DNA of 64,000 nt from Streptomyces lydicus (GTDB lineage Bacteria; Actinomycetota; Actinomycetes; Streptomycetales; Streptomycetaceae), in NCBI RefSeq assembly GCF_000717345.1, contig NZ_JNZA01000019.1, positions 62,001-126,000 of the forward strand, written 5' to 3'. Under the pieces are notes generated by a model, which was not told the origin of the DNA, did not search any database, and saw only the letters and a program-made list of their open reading frames with translations. The translations under genes and the position numbers were made by a program. This document shows positions 1-9,193 of this stretch, in pieces (the stretch's first letter is position 1; the number at the start of each line of letters is the position of its first letter).

Positions 1-79
1 CGGCAAGAGCCTCGTCCCACAGCGGGTACTCGCCAAGCGCCACCCGACGGGGCGCAGGGGGATCGAAGAGAGCACTCAT
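1..79 (-). CDS. 5' end of an unidentified gene (runs off left edge)
   Basis: An ATG at 77-79 on the minus strand opens a frame that stays open to the window edge, 26 codons, beginning MSALFDPPAPRRVALGEY. A weak purine stretch (AGGA) lies about ten bases upstream. Codon choice looks Streptomyces-like. Too little is present to name a family, and it could be a chance frame. Confidence 0.4.
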   Translation of the reverse strand, partial: MSALFDPPAPRRVALGEYPLWDEALA

Positions 80-260
80 GGGGAACATCCTGCACGGCGG
101 TCGGACCGCGCTGTCCGTACACGACGTCGCGAGAAGCGTTGGTCACTTACTGTGACGCCTTGCCCTTCTGAGATCGACATGACATGGACTGGGAGACACC
201 GACGGGTCGTGGTGCTAACGGTCGGCTCGGGAAGTTCTTCGGGGGTTGACGTCCGGAGCT

Positions 261-470
261 TCAGGAGGAGGCGGCTTTGAGGAGGGTTTCGGCGGCAGTG
301 GTGCGGGCGTAGAGGACGGAACGGCCGGCGCGATGGGCGCTGACCAGACCCGCGTTGCGCAGTACCGTGAGGTATTGGGAGACCCGAACCCACCCGAAGC
401 CACACCAGACAACGGCGCGGCAGGCGGGAATCGCCCTCTCCCGGGCGAGGATTTCAATCCGTAATGCCAT
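261..470 (-). pseudogene. ArsR-family regulator remnant (C-terminal half)
   Basis: The 69-residue frame ends with the recognition helix and wing typical of ArsR winged-helix repressors: VSQYLTVLRNAGLV, then AHRAGRSVLYA, as in the usual pattern SQHLxxLxxAGLVxxxRxGRxxxY. The N-terminal helices are absent or scrambled (the preceding residues do not resemble an ArsR domain). I read it as a decayed regulator lying against the end of the downstream-facing DUF5519 gene. No metal-binding Cys motif is visible. Confidence 0.5.
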
Positions 471-906
471 CCGGGACCTTGCCCGTTCGACGCCACCTCG
501 TGTGCCGTCGTGGCCTCCAGTCCGAACGCTGACAGGGCGTTTGCGAGGACCCCTGGGTGCAGGGGTCCGTACGGACCGTTTCGGCCAGCTCCGATCGGCT
601 TCCTGTCGCGAACAGTGCTGCGCTGACGAGCGTGGTGAGCAGGTCGATGTCGGAGCCGGCTTCGAGTCGGACCGTGATCCAGCCGGATGCTGTGGGCAGC
701 TTGAGGGCGCTCGACTTTTGCAGTGCCGGGCGCAGCCGGTCGATCATGCCGTGGGTCAGGTGTACGTCGACCTCGTTGCCGCCATGGAAGTGGACGATTT
801 CCTGGGTGCCGGCGCAAAAGCAATGCCGTGCCCCGCAACGCGCACGACCCCGCGAGAGCATCGGCCAATCGGCGAGACGTGCGTTCGCGTGTTCGGCCAG
901 GTTCAT
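454..906 (-). CDS. DUF5519 (luciferase-family) protein
   Basis: The protein from the Met at 906 begins MNLAEHANARLADWP and contains TQEIVHFHGGNEVDVHLT followed by a segment ending DIDLLTTLVSAALFATG. This is the layout of the short actinobacterial luciferase-family (DUF5519) proteins, whose biochemical role is not established; they are not proven light-producing enzymes. The family normally ends near the SAAL segment. Here the frame continues about 45 Arg-rich residues into the ArsR remnant, so the C-terminus is probably an artefact of a lost stop. Longer starts at 1026 or 1086 are possible; none has a strong ribosome site. Confidence 0.55.
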   Translation of the reverse strand: MNLAEHANARLADWPMLSRGRARCGARHCFCAGTQEIVHFHGGNEVDVHLTHGMIDRLRPALQKSSALKLPTASGWITVRLEAGSDIDLLTTLVSAALFATGSRSELAETVRTDPCTQGSSQTPCQRSDWRPRRHTRWRRTGKVPDGITD

Positions 907-1512
907 ACCGTCAGCGTGCCCAATCCCGACCCAAGGGAATAGGGCTGCGGCGAAGGGATCTCGGAACCGGGCGGGGTAGTCGTCCCAGCGGGCAAAGCCG
1001 TGCACAACTCTTCGCATCCACTTCATCGGCCGTCCACCGCCCCGGTAGCCATCGGGCTGAGGCTGGTACTTGGAGGAAGCCGACATCGAGATGTTCAGCG
1101 CCGCGCACGCGATGGGTAACCGTCGAACCGGCCTGCAGCCGACACGGGGGGCCGCAGGCCGGTTCTCCCTGCGGAGTTAGATCCGACGGAGACGGGATGC
1201 CGCACCTGCTGCAACGTCCTCCTCGACGGAGCAGCCAGAGCACCGCGGCATCGAACGGGCGCTGGCTGCAACCGTAGCGTTGACGACTGGTGGACGAGGC
1301 GGGCGAGGCCGCGATCTGCTGGCTGGGCCGCACGTCCATCACCTGAACTCCCTTTGATTTGTGATGAGTTCGGTACGTGCCCGGAACCGCCATTCCAGAC
1401 GGTACCGAGCGTGCAGGGCGGGTGTGGCCGTGATCCATGTGAATTGCCGTAGGTCGCCATCGTCGGCGCCGACGCGCTTCCCCAGTTCTGCTCGTCGCGC
1501 GTTCGCTCGGGA
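907..1512. other. Gap without a supported gene
   Basis: About 600 bases between the DUF5519 start and the oxidoreductase stop. Open frames exist on both strands but are Arg/Ser/Pro-rich shadows with no recognisable domain, unless the DUF5519 gene starts upstream at 1026 or 1086. I see no repeats or hairpin. Confidence 0.4.
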
Positions 1513-2880
1513 TCAGGCCGTCAGCGGCTGCCCCGCTTTTCTCGTCTCACGGTTGAGCGCCTTCAGCGCGGCGGCGTGGATCTCCGAGAAGCTGGGGAAC
1601 GGTTGGATCGTGTCGCGCAGCACGTCGAGTGGGACGCGGGCGCGGATCGCCAGCGTGGCCTGCTGCATCCACTCCCCCGCGTCGGGGCCGAGCGCGTAGG
1701 CGCCGGTCAGCCGTGCACCGTCGCTGAGCAGTGTCATGAAGCCGTTCGAGTCGGCGTAGGCGTGTGTGTAGGTGGCTGTCTTGGGGATTTCCGTAAGCCG
1801 TGCGGTCGCGCTGAACCGAGCCTCGGTGGCGCCTACCGCAGCGGCCTGCGGATCGGTGTAGGTGACACGCGGGACCGCCTCGTAATGGGCTTCGCGGGGC
1901 TCGCCGAGGATGTTCGACGTGACGACCTCGCCCTGGTACTCGCCGACGTGCGTCAGAGGCCAGATGCCGGTGACATCACCGACCGCCCACAACCGCTCCC
2001 CCGCCCGCATGCGCGCATCGACCGGGATCCCCCGGGCGTCCGCCGTGACGCCGACGGTCTCCAGTCCGATCCCCTCGACGCGCGGGCGGCGGCCGGTGGC
2101 GACGAGCAGGCAGTCGCCACGCAGCTCCCCGCCGTCCTCCAACTCCAGGACGAAGTCCTCGCCGTCGCGGTGTGCCCTGGTCGCAGGCGTGCCGAGTACG
2201 AACTCGATGCCGTCGCGGCGCAGGGCCGTGGCGAGCGCCTCGCCCAGCGGTGCGGGCTCGCGTGCGAGGACGTGTTCGGCGGCCTCTACGAGGACCACCT
2301 CGCCGCCGAAACGCCGTACCACCTGCGCCATCTCCAGTCCTGCCGGCCCACCGCCGAGCACGATCAGCCGCTCGGGCACCGCCTTCATGCCGGTTGCCTC
2401 GCGCGTGCTCCATACGCCTTCGAGCTCCCGAAGGCCGGGAACCGGCGGGACGACGGGGTCGGCGCCGTTCGCCAGCACGATGTGCTCGGCGGTGTACCGC
2501 GCCTCGTCGACCTCGACTGCCCCGATGCCGGCCAGGCGACCTCGGCCGCGGAGCAGAGCAATCCCCTTGTCCGCCAGCCACTGCGCGGCTCCGGCGTCGG
2601 AGTAGCTGGAGACCATGTAGTCGCGCCAGGCCAGGGCGGCCTGGACGTCGACCTCAGCGGTCCCCGCCGCCTCACGCGCGCCCTGCACCGCCTCCCCCGG
2701 CCGCAGCAGCGACTTCGACGGAATGCAGGCCCAGTAGGAGCACTCGCCGCCGACCAGGTCTCGCTCCACGACCGCGACGCGCAGGCCCCCCTCGGCGAGC
2801 GCCCCCGCGGTGTGTTCGCCCGGCGCGCCTCCGCCGAGGACGATCACGTCGTAGTCATTGATCGTGCCGGTGCCACTCAT
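1513..2880 (-). CDS. FAD/NAD-dependent pyridine nucleotide-disulfide oxidoreductase
   Basis: A 455-residue flavoprotein of the mercuric reductase/dihydrolipoamide dehydrogenase type. An FAD-binding glycine motif VIVLGGGAPGEH lies at about residues 13-23. The redox pair is in GGECSYWACIPSK, Cys47 and Cys52. A second nucleotide-binding motif (LIVLGGGPAGLE) follows near residue 180, then GDVTG and a dimerisation domain. The C-terminal catalytic His-Pro-x-x-x-Glu motif reads QPFPSFSE, so the usual His is Phe, as in several orphan actinobacterial members; the substrate is unknown. The ATG at 2880 is chosen because GGAGG sits five bases upstream; the longer frame upstream is not protein-like. Confidence 0.85.
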   Translation of the reverse strand: MSGTGTINDYDVIVLGGGAPGEHTAGALAEGGLRVAVVERDLVGGECSYWACIPSKSLLRPGEAVQGAREAAGTAEVDVQAALAWRDYMVSSYSDAGAAQWLADKGIALLRGRGRLAGIGAVEVDEARYTAEHIVLANGADPVVPPVPGLRELEGVWSTREATGMKAVPERLIVLGGGPAGLEMAQVVRRFGGEVVLVEAAEHVLAREPAPLGEALATALRRDGIEFVLGTPATRAHRDGEDFVLELEDGGELRGDCLLVATGRRPRVEGIGLETVGVTADARGIPVDARMRAGERLWAVGDVTGIWPLTHVGEYQGEVVTSNILGEPREAHYEAVPRVTYTDPQAAAVGATEARFSATARLTEIPKTATYTHAYADSNGFMTLLSDGARLTGAYALGPDAGEWMQQATLAIRARVPLDVLRDTIQPFPSFSEIHAAALKALNRETRKAGQPLTA

Positions 2881-3182
2881 CGCATCCTCCGTTCGGACCC
2901 GCGTGCTGCTACCACCGTCGCTCTTCTCGTGTGGCGTCGCACCCGTGCAGCACACGACCTGAGGTCCGGTCCGCGGCCTGTCGAGCGCACGACGAAATGG
3001 CCCTGACCTGCGCTTCACCTCCGCGGCCTCGACCGCTGAGGCGGCCGACAGGTGATCAGTGGCCTGAAGCGCCACGATGGGAGCAGAGACATGGGAGCAG
3101 AGACCGATGTCCGGAGTACGGATGCCGGCGGAGAAGACCGGGCCCCTGACCACGACACGACCCTGAACAGCGGTGTTCCGTC

Positions 3183-3944
3183 ATGACTGCAGCTTCTTGC
3201 GATCCCGGCCCCTCGCCTCGCCCCGATCTCGCGGGGCAGACCGTCGTGGTGATCGGGGCCAGCGCGGGGATCGGCCTCGAAACCGCCCGCCAGGTACGGG
3301 CCGGTGGCGGCAGGCTGGTCCTGGTGGGCCGCAACCCCGAACGGCTTCAGGAAGCCGCGCACGAACTTCAGCCGCTCAGCACGGCCGCATTCGATGCGAA
3401 CGACACCGACCGGCTCCAGCAGTTCTTCCAGGAACTGCCCGGACCTGTCGACCATGTGATGGTGACGGCCGGCAGCCCCTCCTACCGGCCCTTGTCAGAC
3501 ATGGATCTCGACGCCGCCCGTCGGGAGTTCGCACAACGGCTCACCGTCACACTCGGCGTCGCCCTCGACTGCCGCGACAAGGTACGCCCCGGAGGCACGC
3601 TGCTGTTCATGAGCGGCACCGGCGGCCGGCGCCCCGGCGTCGGCATGGTCATCGTGTCCGCCCTCACGGCCGCCCTATCCGCCCTCACCGCCAATCTGGC
3701 GCTCGAACTGGCGCCGATCCGGGTAAACCTCATCGCTGCCGGATTCGTCGACACACCCCTGTCCGCCTCGCTCCTCGGCGATCAGCTGGAAGCCCGGCGC
3801 GAGGAACTGCGCGCCACCCTGCCCATCCGTCGCGTCGTCGGCCCGTCTGACGTCGCCGCCCTGGCCGTCCACCTCATGTGCAACGACGCCCTCACCGGCG
3901 CCACGTACGACATCGACGGCGGACAGCAGCTCCTCCCTCACTGA
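3183..3944 (+). CDS. Short-chain dehydrogenase/reductase-like protein lacking YxxxK
   Basis: A 253-residue Rossmann protein: nucleotide-binding GASAGIG at about residues 25-31, an ISxxAG-like stretch VTAGSP, the strand VNLIAAGFVDTPLS after the active-site region, and the terminal DIDGGQQL typical of SDRs. The catalytic segment reads GMVIVSALTAAL where classical members have YxxSKAAL, so Tyr is Val and Lys is Thr. A non-catalytic or altered-chemistry role is likely. The fold assignment is firm, the reaction is not known. It diverges from the flavoprotein across about 300 bases. Confidence 0.8.
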   Translation: MTAASCDPGPSPRPDLAGQTVVVIGASAGIGLETARQVRAGGGRLVLVGRNPERLQEAAHELQPLSTAAFDANDTDRLQQFFQELPGPVDHVMVTAGSPSYRPLSDMDLDAARREFAQRLTVTLGVALDCRDKVRPGGTLLFMSGTGGRRPGVGMVIVSALTAALSALTANLALELAPIRVNLIAAGFVDTPLSASLLGDQLEARREELRATLPIRRVVGPSDVAALAVHLMCNDALTGATYDIDGGQQLLPH

Positions 3945-4522
3945 CGACTCCGAGCATGTCCCGGACGAGTCATCCCGCGGGCGTATGGGAAGGAGCTGGA
4001 GGCCGACACGTCCGAGATCTCGTCCACTGACTACCAAGGAGGCTCCACCGCACCGCGGTTCGAGCCCTACCGCAACATCGAGATGGTGGGGGTGGGATCG
4101 GATCCGGACGATGCCGTGGGCGGGCGGCCTCGCCCGCAATCGCCCGCACTGCCTGCACCTGGTGCCAAGGCTGGGCTGGTGCGCTTTGACAACGACGGCC
4201 ACCTTCCACCGTCAGCGACACGAGCTGCCGGAGAGGGCGTGCGCAGGCTGCGCCCTCTCCGCACAGCACGGAGCACCCGTATGAACACCGGTGGCGGCAT
4301 TCTTCGGCGAACGCACGTCGTCGTCGCACTACGGCGGCCGGGACTGACGATAAGGGAGCGAACTCCGGAGAACGAGGATCTTCGCCATGGCGCGGAACGC
4401 TTGTCGCGCGGCTTTCCTGCGGCAGCTCCGGTCACCGTGGCGAAACGGGAAACCGCAGCCTGTGAGGGGCTCCAGGACGTACGCAGGTCGGGGCGGAAGT
4501 GGAACGAGGAGGAGGAACAAGT
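3945..4522. other. Gap without a supported gene
   Basis: About 580 bases. Frames on both strands are low-quality shadows; no domain, hairpin or repeat stands out. It may hold debris from an older gene. Confidence 0.4.
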
Positions 4523-4924
4523 TCAGCGGGTAAGCCACACCCAAACGGCGCCGCCGAGGAAGATCACGCTTCCGGTAAACAGGCCGACGTGAGAGCGGCG
4601 ATGCTTCCTGGTGGACACCCTTGCATTCTCGGGCTGTTCGGGCAGATAGGCGACCGGTACATGGGTTCCAAGATCCATCCCCATCCTCGACCCCGTCGCC
4701 ACGGGCGTGAACCTGACGGGCCGTCCCTGCCGGTCGGTGAACTCGATGACGGGCGTCAGATGGTCATCCGCCGGGGCCATCTTCTGGTCCACCACCAGCC
4801 CCTCGGTGTGCACGCCGTACCGACGCAGCCGCGCCTGCAGCCGCGCCTCCCGCACACCGCCCCACAGGCACAGCAGGCTCGCCAACACGGCCAGCACGAA
4901 ACCGATCACTTCACGTGTCGTCAT
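4523..4924 (-). CDS. DUF3592 membrane protein
   Basis: A 133-residue protein starting MTTREVIGFVLAVLASLLCL, an N-terminal membrane helix, then a soluble beta-rich middle (LVVDQK, TPVIEFTDRQGRPVRFTP, LGTHVPVAYLPEQPENARV) and a second membrane helix near the end (VGLFTGSVIFLGGAVWVW). This helix-beta domain-helix layout with the V-x-Y-xP-x-x-P-x-x-A segment is characteristic of DUF3592. Function is unknown. The ATG at 4924 is preceded by AGGGGA; upstream codons are Arg/Pro-rich and unlikely to be translated. Confidence 0.75.
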   Translation of the reverse strand: MTTREVIGFVLAVLASLLCLWGGVREARLQARLRRYGVHTEGLVVDQKMAPADDHLTPVIEFTDRQGRPVRFTPVATGSRMGMDLGTHVPVAYLPEQPENARVSTRKHRRSHVGLFTGSVIFLGGAVWVWLTR

Positions 4925-5279
4925 CCGTCCCCTGCCATCCCTCGTCCGGCCCCACCCGGCACGAGCCGCACACCAGGATGACGCGGACCCGGCCCCATGG
5001 TTCACGAAAGTGCGCGGGCACACCGGCTCCGCGGGCTTACCCGGTCGTGGCGGGGGCCCACGAGGGCCGGCAGCCGCCTTCGCCATCCGGCAGGCGACCG
5101 CATGCCCCCGTTGAACCTTCGCTGAGTCGAGCCGGCCAACGAGTCAGTGCAGTCAACTGACCAAGCACGCCAGGCTCGCTGATCCGCCGGACAGGCCCTA
5201 GCGTGGGAGGGTACGGCGGTTCGCGCACGTGGTCCGGTGTGCCCGCGCGGCCGGACGGCCCTCGACGTGGAGGTCCGGG

Positions 5280-6419
5280 ATGGAATCTGTCTCCTTCCTG
5301 CTCGTGGCCGTGATCCTCACGGCTCTGGCCTTCGACTTCACCAACGGATTCCACGACACGGCCAACTCGATGGCCACCTCCATCGCCACCGGGGCGCTGA
5401 GCCCCCGGGTCGCCGTCGCCGTCGCGGGTCTGCTCAATCTGGCCGGCGCCTTCCTTTCCACGGAAGTGGCCAAGACGATCTCGGGGGGCATCGTCCAGGA
5501 CAGCGAGGTGTCCCTGGTGATGATCTTCGCCGGGCTGATCGGGGCGATTCTGTGGAATCTGGTCACCTGGCTCCTCGGGCTGCCCTCCAGCTCGTCCCAC
5601 GCGCTGTTCGGCGGGCTGATCGGCGCCGTGTGGGTGGGGGCCGGAGGTTCCGCGGTGCGCTTCGGCACGATCATCGAGAAGATCGTGATCCCGGCGATAG
5701 CCTCGCCGGTGGTGGCCTGCATCGTGGCGGTGCTGGCCACCTACCTGGCCTATGTGATCACCCGGAGGACCTCGGCGTACGCCGTCGGGAAGGGCTTTCG
5801 CGCAGGCCAGATCGGGTCGGCGTCGCTGGTAGCGCTGGCCCACGGCACCAACGATGCCCAGAAGACTATGGGTGTCATCACTCTCGCACTCATCTCGAGC
5901 GGGGTACTCAGCCATGGGGCGGGACCGCCCTGGTGGGTGGTGCTGAGCGCAGGGTTGGCGATCTCCCTGGGCACCTACACGGGTGGCTGGCGGATCATCC
6001 GGACCATGGGCAAGGGGCTCACCGACATCCAGGCCCCACAGGGCTTCGCCGCCGAGACGAGCGCCACCGCGGTGATCCTCGCCTCCTCGCACATGGGATT
6101 CGCGCTGTCGACCACCCAGGTGTGCACGGGCAGCATCCTCGGCGCGGGACTGGGCCGCAGGCTGGCACACGTGCGCTGGGGAGTCGCCGGGCGGATCGCG
6201 GTGTCCTGGCTGCTGACGCTGCCGGCCGCGGCCGCCGTGGGGGGCGTGGCAGCGTGGGTGGCCGACCAGGGCAACGTGGGGGTGGCCCTGGTGGCGTTCG
6301 TCGCGATGGCCGCCGCGGCAACCTTCTACGTGCTGTCGCGCCGCCGCCCGGTGAGCCCCGAGAACGTCAACGAGGTACCAGCACCCGTTCCGGAATCCAC
6401 CGCCAGGCCGGTCGCCTGA
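5280..6419 (+). CDS. PiT-family inorganic phosphate transporter
   Basis: A 379-residue polytopic membrane protein. The two PiT signature repeats are visible: FTNGFHDTAN at about residues 20-29 and LAHGTNDAQKTMG near residue 188, the inverted-repeat motifs that bind phosphate and cation. LPSSSSHALFGGLIGA (residues 100-115) and SSHMGFALSTTQV are further family landmarks. It imports inorganic phosphate coupled to a cation. The ATG at 5280 follows GGAGGT by about six bases. The next small gene lies 57 bases downstream and probably shares its transcript. Confidence 0.93.
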   Translation: MESVSFLLVAVILTALAFDFTNGFHDTANSMATSIATGALSPRVAVAVAGLLNLAGAFLSTEVAKTISGGIVQDSEVSLVMIFAGLIGAILWNLVTWLLGLPSSSSHALFGGLIGAVWVGAGGSAVRFGTIIEKIVIPAIASPVVACIVAVLATYLAYVITRRTSAYAVGKGFRAGQIGSASLVALAHGTNDAQKTMGVITLALISSGVLSHGAGPPWWVVLSAGLAISLGTYTGGWRIIRTMGKGLTDIQAPQGFAAETSATAVILASSHMGFALSTTQVCTGSILGAGLGRRLAHVRWGVAGRIAVSWLLTLPAAAAVGGVAAWVADQGNVGVALVAFVAMAAAATFYVLSRRRPVSPENVNEVPAPVPESTARPVA

Positions 6420-6476
6420 GCCGGCCCGAGCAGCCGGGCCCTGGTCGAGAAAGAGACCACGGAAAGGGGCAATGGG

Positions 6477-6716
6477 ATGGACATCAACTGGAGCACCCTC
6501 GCCGGGGTCTTCGCCGTCAGCCTCGGGGTCACCGTGGTGGTGGTCGTCATGTTCTCACTCGGCCTGGCCGCGTGGGCCCGCGCCGGACACGGGCAGCCCG
6601 CCTCCGACGTGCCCCGGGGCCGACACCAGAAGATGGCGACGTCCGCGGCAGTGCTGTGCTTCGCCTCCTGCCTCGCGGTCGCGGCCTACGGGATCGACCT
6701 GATCGTTCCCGGCTGA
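6477..6716 (+). CDS. Small two-helix membrane protein downstream of PiT
   Basis: A 79-residue protein with a first hydrophobic helix (LAGVFAVSLGVTVVVVVMFS), a polar loop and a second helix (AAVLCFASCLAVAAYGIDLI). A purine-rich GAAAGGGG precedes the ATG. Small proteins of this kind commonly follow PiT genes in actinomycetes, so a transporter-accessory role is inferred from position; nothing in the sequence proves it. Confidence 0.7.
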   Translation: MDINWSTLAGVFAVSLGVTVVVVVMFSLGLAAWARAGHGQPASDVPRGRHQKMATSAAVLCFASCLAVAAYGIDLIVPG

Positions 6717-6722
6717 CCCCGG

Positions 6723-6813
6723 CCGTGCGCATCCAGGGTGAGGAAGGCTTCGTGAATGTGGTCGCACTCTCGCAGCCGAACCGCAGCCGGCGGAACCAGT
6801 GAAGGTGGGTCAA
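6723..6813 (-). pseudogene. IS5-type transposase C-terminal remnant
   Basis: On the minus strand LHWFRRLRFGCE, then in another frame CDHIHEAFLTLDA, together match the end of IS5-family transposases (FRRLRxRWExRxDIHxAFLxLAxxLI). The break between the two pieces is a frameshift. Only about 30 residues remain. Confidence 0.5.
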
Positions 6814-6959
6814 CGTGCCCTCCGCGAGCCAGCGTTGGGCGCCCAGGCGCGCTCAGGCTGGATCCGTGCTCGGTGCTGCGGCGGACGAGGAACGGCTAGG
6901 GTCATCGTCGGTCGCCGCCCGGTCAAGTGGCGGCGAGCGGGACGCCGGTAGCACCGGTG

Positions 6960-7224
6960 ATTCCTCGCTACCGCTACCGGAGCTGCTGCGGCAGGTGCTG
7001 GTCGACGACCGCACCTTCGACGTAGGCGGGGTGTTCTACGAGAAGCTAGGTGACTTGTTCGCGGACAGCGTTGTCACCTGCCCTCACGCCCGGCACCGCG
7101 GCCAGCGCCGCATGCTCCAACCGGCCTTCCAGACAACACGCATCACAGGCTACGCCAAGATCATGGAGGAGCAGATCGCGGCCATGGCCGTGTCCTGGCA
7201 CGACGGAGAGACGTTCGAGGCGTT
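6960..7224 (+). pseudogene. Cytochrome P450 N-terminal fragment
   Basis: A run of about 85 residues reads like the N-terminal third of an actinobacterial P450: LRQVLVDDRTFDVGGVFYEK, then CPHARHRGQRRMLQPAF (the WxxHRxxRRxxxPAF helix C region), then MEEQIAAMAVSWHDGE. The I-helix, ExxR and heme Cys loop are all missing. Similarity stops abruptly at about 7225, where transposase sequence on the opposite strand begins. The upstream 145 codons of the same frame do not look like P450. Confidence 0.7.
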
Positions 7225-7225
7225 T

Positions 7226-7372
7226 CCGGTGGGTGATGCCGTGGGCGGCGCACCAGGCGGTGGCCCGCAGGAAGGCGGCATATCTGGGGGCGGTCTCGTC
7301 GGGGAGGTCTTCGGCGTAAGCGTGGCGGGAGTGGTGGTCCAGGGCGGTGTGCGGGTAGGCGTGGCCGGCGGG
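7226..7372 (-). pseudogene. IS481-type transposase fragment
   Basis: Read on the minus strand this segment encodes YPHTALDHHSRHAYAEDL, then PDETAPRYAAFLRATAWCAA and HGIT, the rve-type DDE core of IS481-like transposases (LHTAxDxxSRxxYxExLxDET). Both ends are missing. It directly abuts the P450 fragment and the end of the monooxygenase gene, so an insertion followed by deletion is the likely history. Confidence 0.7.
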
Positions 7373-7391
7373 TGCGCTCGTCGAGCGGCGT

Positions 7392-8864
7392 TCAGCGGCA
7401 CAGGGTGCGCAGGGTGGTGAGGCAGTCCGCGGCCCGGCGCTGCGGGTCGGTGTCGGTGCTGGCCCAGGCGATCCGGGCGTCCGGCCGGATCAGGACGGCG
7501 GTGACGTCCTGCCAGATCGCTTGCGCCGCCTCGGAGTTGACGGCTCCGGCCCGCTGCTCCAAACCTTCCGCGGGGCACGGTGTCCGCGTCCCGCCGAGGT
7601 CCAGCAACAGTGGTCGGCCGTGGTGCATCAACGGGTGGGCGGTGGGTGCGTCGGCCGCGTCGAGGGCAAGGCCGGCCAGTCGGGTGCCGTTCAGCGGGTG
7701 CGCGCCGGGTGTGGTGTCGGCGGGGAGCGGGTCGTCGAAGCCGGCGAGCCGGCGGGCCCACTGGCGGTTGGTCTGCGGTTCGGCGAGCGCGGCGGACCAG
7801 ACCTCGCGCAGGGCGATCTGCTCCGGGCTCGCCGCGGCGAACAGGGCGAGCTGCGCGCGGGTGTTGTCGATGACGGCGCGGGCGGCCGGTCGGCGCTCCG
7901 TGTCGTAGCTGTCGAGCAGTCCGTCGGCCGCCCGGTCCTGGAGGGTGGCGGCCAGCTTCCAGCCCAGGTTGGTGGCGTCCTGGATGCCGAGGTTCATGCC
8001 CTGCCCACCGGCCGGGAAGAACATGTGCGCCGCGTCCCCGGCCACCAGCACCCGTCCGGCCCGGTACCGCGTGGCCTGGCGGGTGGCGTTGCCGTAGCGC
8101 GACAGCCACCGGGGGTTGCGGATGCCGAGGTCCCGTCCCAGCAGCGTGCGGGTCTGCTCGCGCACCTCCTCCAGGGTCAGCGGTTCGCCGGTCCCGCGGT
8201 GCATGGTGGCCGTGGAGAGTCCCGCCAGCCGGTGGACGCCGTCGCCGATCGGGGCCGCCAGGAACGAACCGGCCGGCCCGGTGGCGGCGAGCGGCGCGGT
8301 GAGCGGATCGTCGAGCTCTATGTCGGCGAGCCACCCGGTCAGTGTGGTGTCCTGGCCGGGGAAGTCGATGCCGGCGGCCTGTCGTACCGCGCTGCGGGTG
8401 CCGTCGCAGCCCACCACCCAGCGGGCCTGCACCGTCCGGTTGGTGCCGCCGACCCGGATCACCACCTCGACGGCGTCCGGCCCCTGGGTGAGCGAGACGA
8501 CCTCCTGCCCGCGCAGCACCCGGGCGCCCACGGCGACCGCGTGCTCTTCCAGGAGTTGCTCGGTGACGGACTGGCCGAGCGCCAGCATGAAGGGGTGGAC
8601 CGCCCCGACGGTGGAGAAGTCCAGCCGGGTGGTCGCCGCCCCGAAGTGACCGGTCGGCACCGGGGTTCCGCGTTCGATGAACCGCTGCGCGAGGCCGCGG
8701 GTGGCGAAGGTGTCCAGCGTGCCGGCCTGCATGCCGACCGCGCGCGACCGTCCGTCCGGTGCCGCCCGGCGCTCCACGACGGCCACCTCCACCCCCTGCA
8801 GGCGCAGCTCCGCGGCGAGCCAGAGCCCCACCGGACCGGCCCCGGCGATGAGCACGTCGAGCAT
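7392..8864 (-). CDS. FAD-dependent aromatic-ring monooxygenase (PheA/TfdB type)
   Basis: A 490-residue class A flavin monooxygenase. The dinucleotide fold IAGAGPVGL is at residues 6-14, the DG motif is VVGCDGTRSAVR, and the second FAD motif is GDAAHMFFPAGGQGMNLG, followed by QDATNLGWKLA. A C-terminal thioredoxin-like region completes the architecture shared with phenol hydroxylases and polyketide-tailoring hydroxylases such as those of anthracycline pathways. It would hydroxylate an aromatic substrate using NAD(P)H and oxygen. The ATG at 8864 is preferred (GGAAG eight bases upstream) over the GTG three codons earlier. No biosynthetic neighbours reveal the substrate. Confidence 0.88.
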   Translation of the reverse strand: MLDVLIAGAGPVGLWLAAELRLQGVEVAVVERRAAPDGRSRAVGMQAGTLDTFATRGLAQRFIERGTPVPTGHFGAATTRLDFSTVGAVHPFMLALGQSVTEQLLEEHAVAVGARVLRGQEVVSLTQGPDAVEVVIRVGGTNRTVQARWVVGCDGTRSAVRQAAGIDFPGQDTTLTGWLADIELDDPLTAPLAATGPAGSFLAAPIGDGVHRLAGLSTATMHRGTGEPLTLEEVREQTRTLLGRDLGIRNPRWLSRYGNATRQATRYRAGRVLVAGDAAHMFFPAGGQGMNLGIQDATNLGWKLAATLQDRAADGLLDSYDTERRPAARAVIDNTRAQLALFAAASPEQIALREVWSAALAEPQTNRQWARRLAGFDDPLPADTTPGAHPLNGTRLAGLALDAADAPTAHPLMHHGRPLLLDLGGTRTPCPAEGLEQRAGAVNSEAAQAIWQDVTAVLIRPDARIAWASTDTDPQRRAADCLTTLRTLCR

Positions 8865-9193
8865 GGCAACCACTTCCTTTCACTCTTGTCCAATTGCGTT
8901 GTGCCCCGCTTCGAGCGCCGTCGGATGAGACAGACGCCGACGCACTGTGCAGCAGCGGGGGGTTCGGGCATCGCTCGGTTTCACCTGCTCCGACCAGCGG
9001 AGCTGACAGCCGCCTCCGTCGCGGCGGGGCGGCGTCAGGACGATCGCAGGCCACGTGGGGCAAGCCCGGCGGGACAGGCCCGGAGGGGAAGCCGCGATGA
9101 CCGGATCGTCACCGACCAGCGCACCGCCCGACGATTCGACGCCCGACGGGTGCGCAGTGTTCGCTTCCCCGGCCGCCGGCAGCGCGCGCCGCG
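8865..9193. other. Gap without a supported gene
   Basis: About 330 bases between the monooxygenase start and the stop of the His-rich gene. It should contain the monooxygenase promoter. I see no domain, operator or hairpin that I can defend. Confidence 0.4.

Noticed and set aside
1576..3006. A 476-codon plus-strand open frame over the flavoprotein gene
   Set aside because: It is antisense to a gene with FAD, NAD and redox motifs, and its product is a shadow without domains; high-GC codon bias opens such frames.
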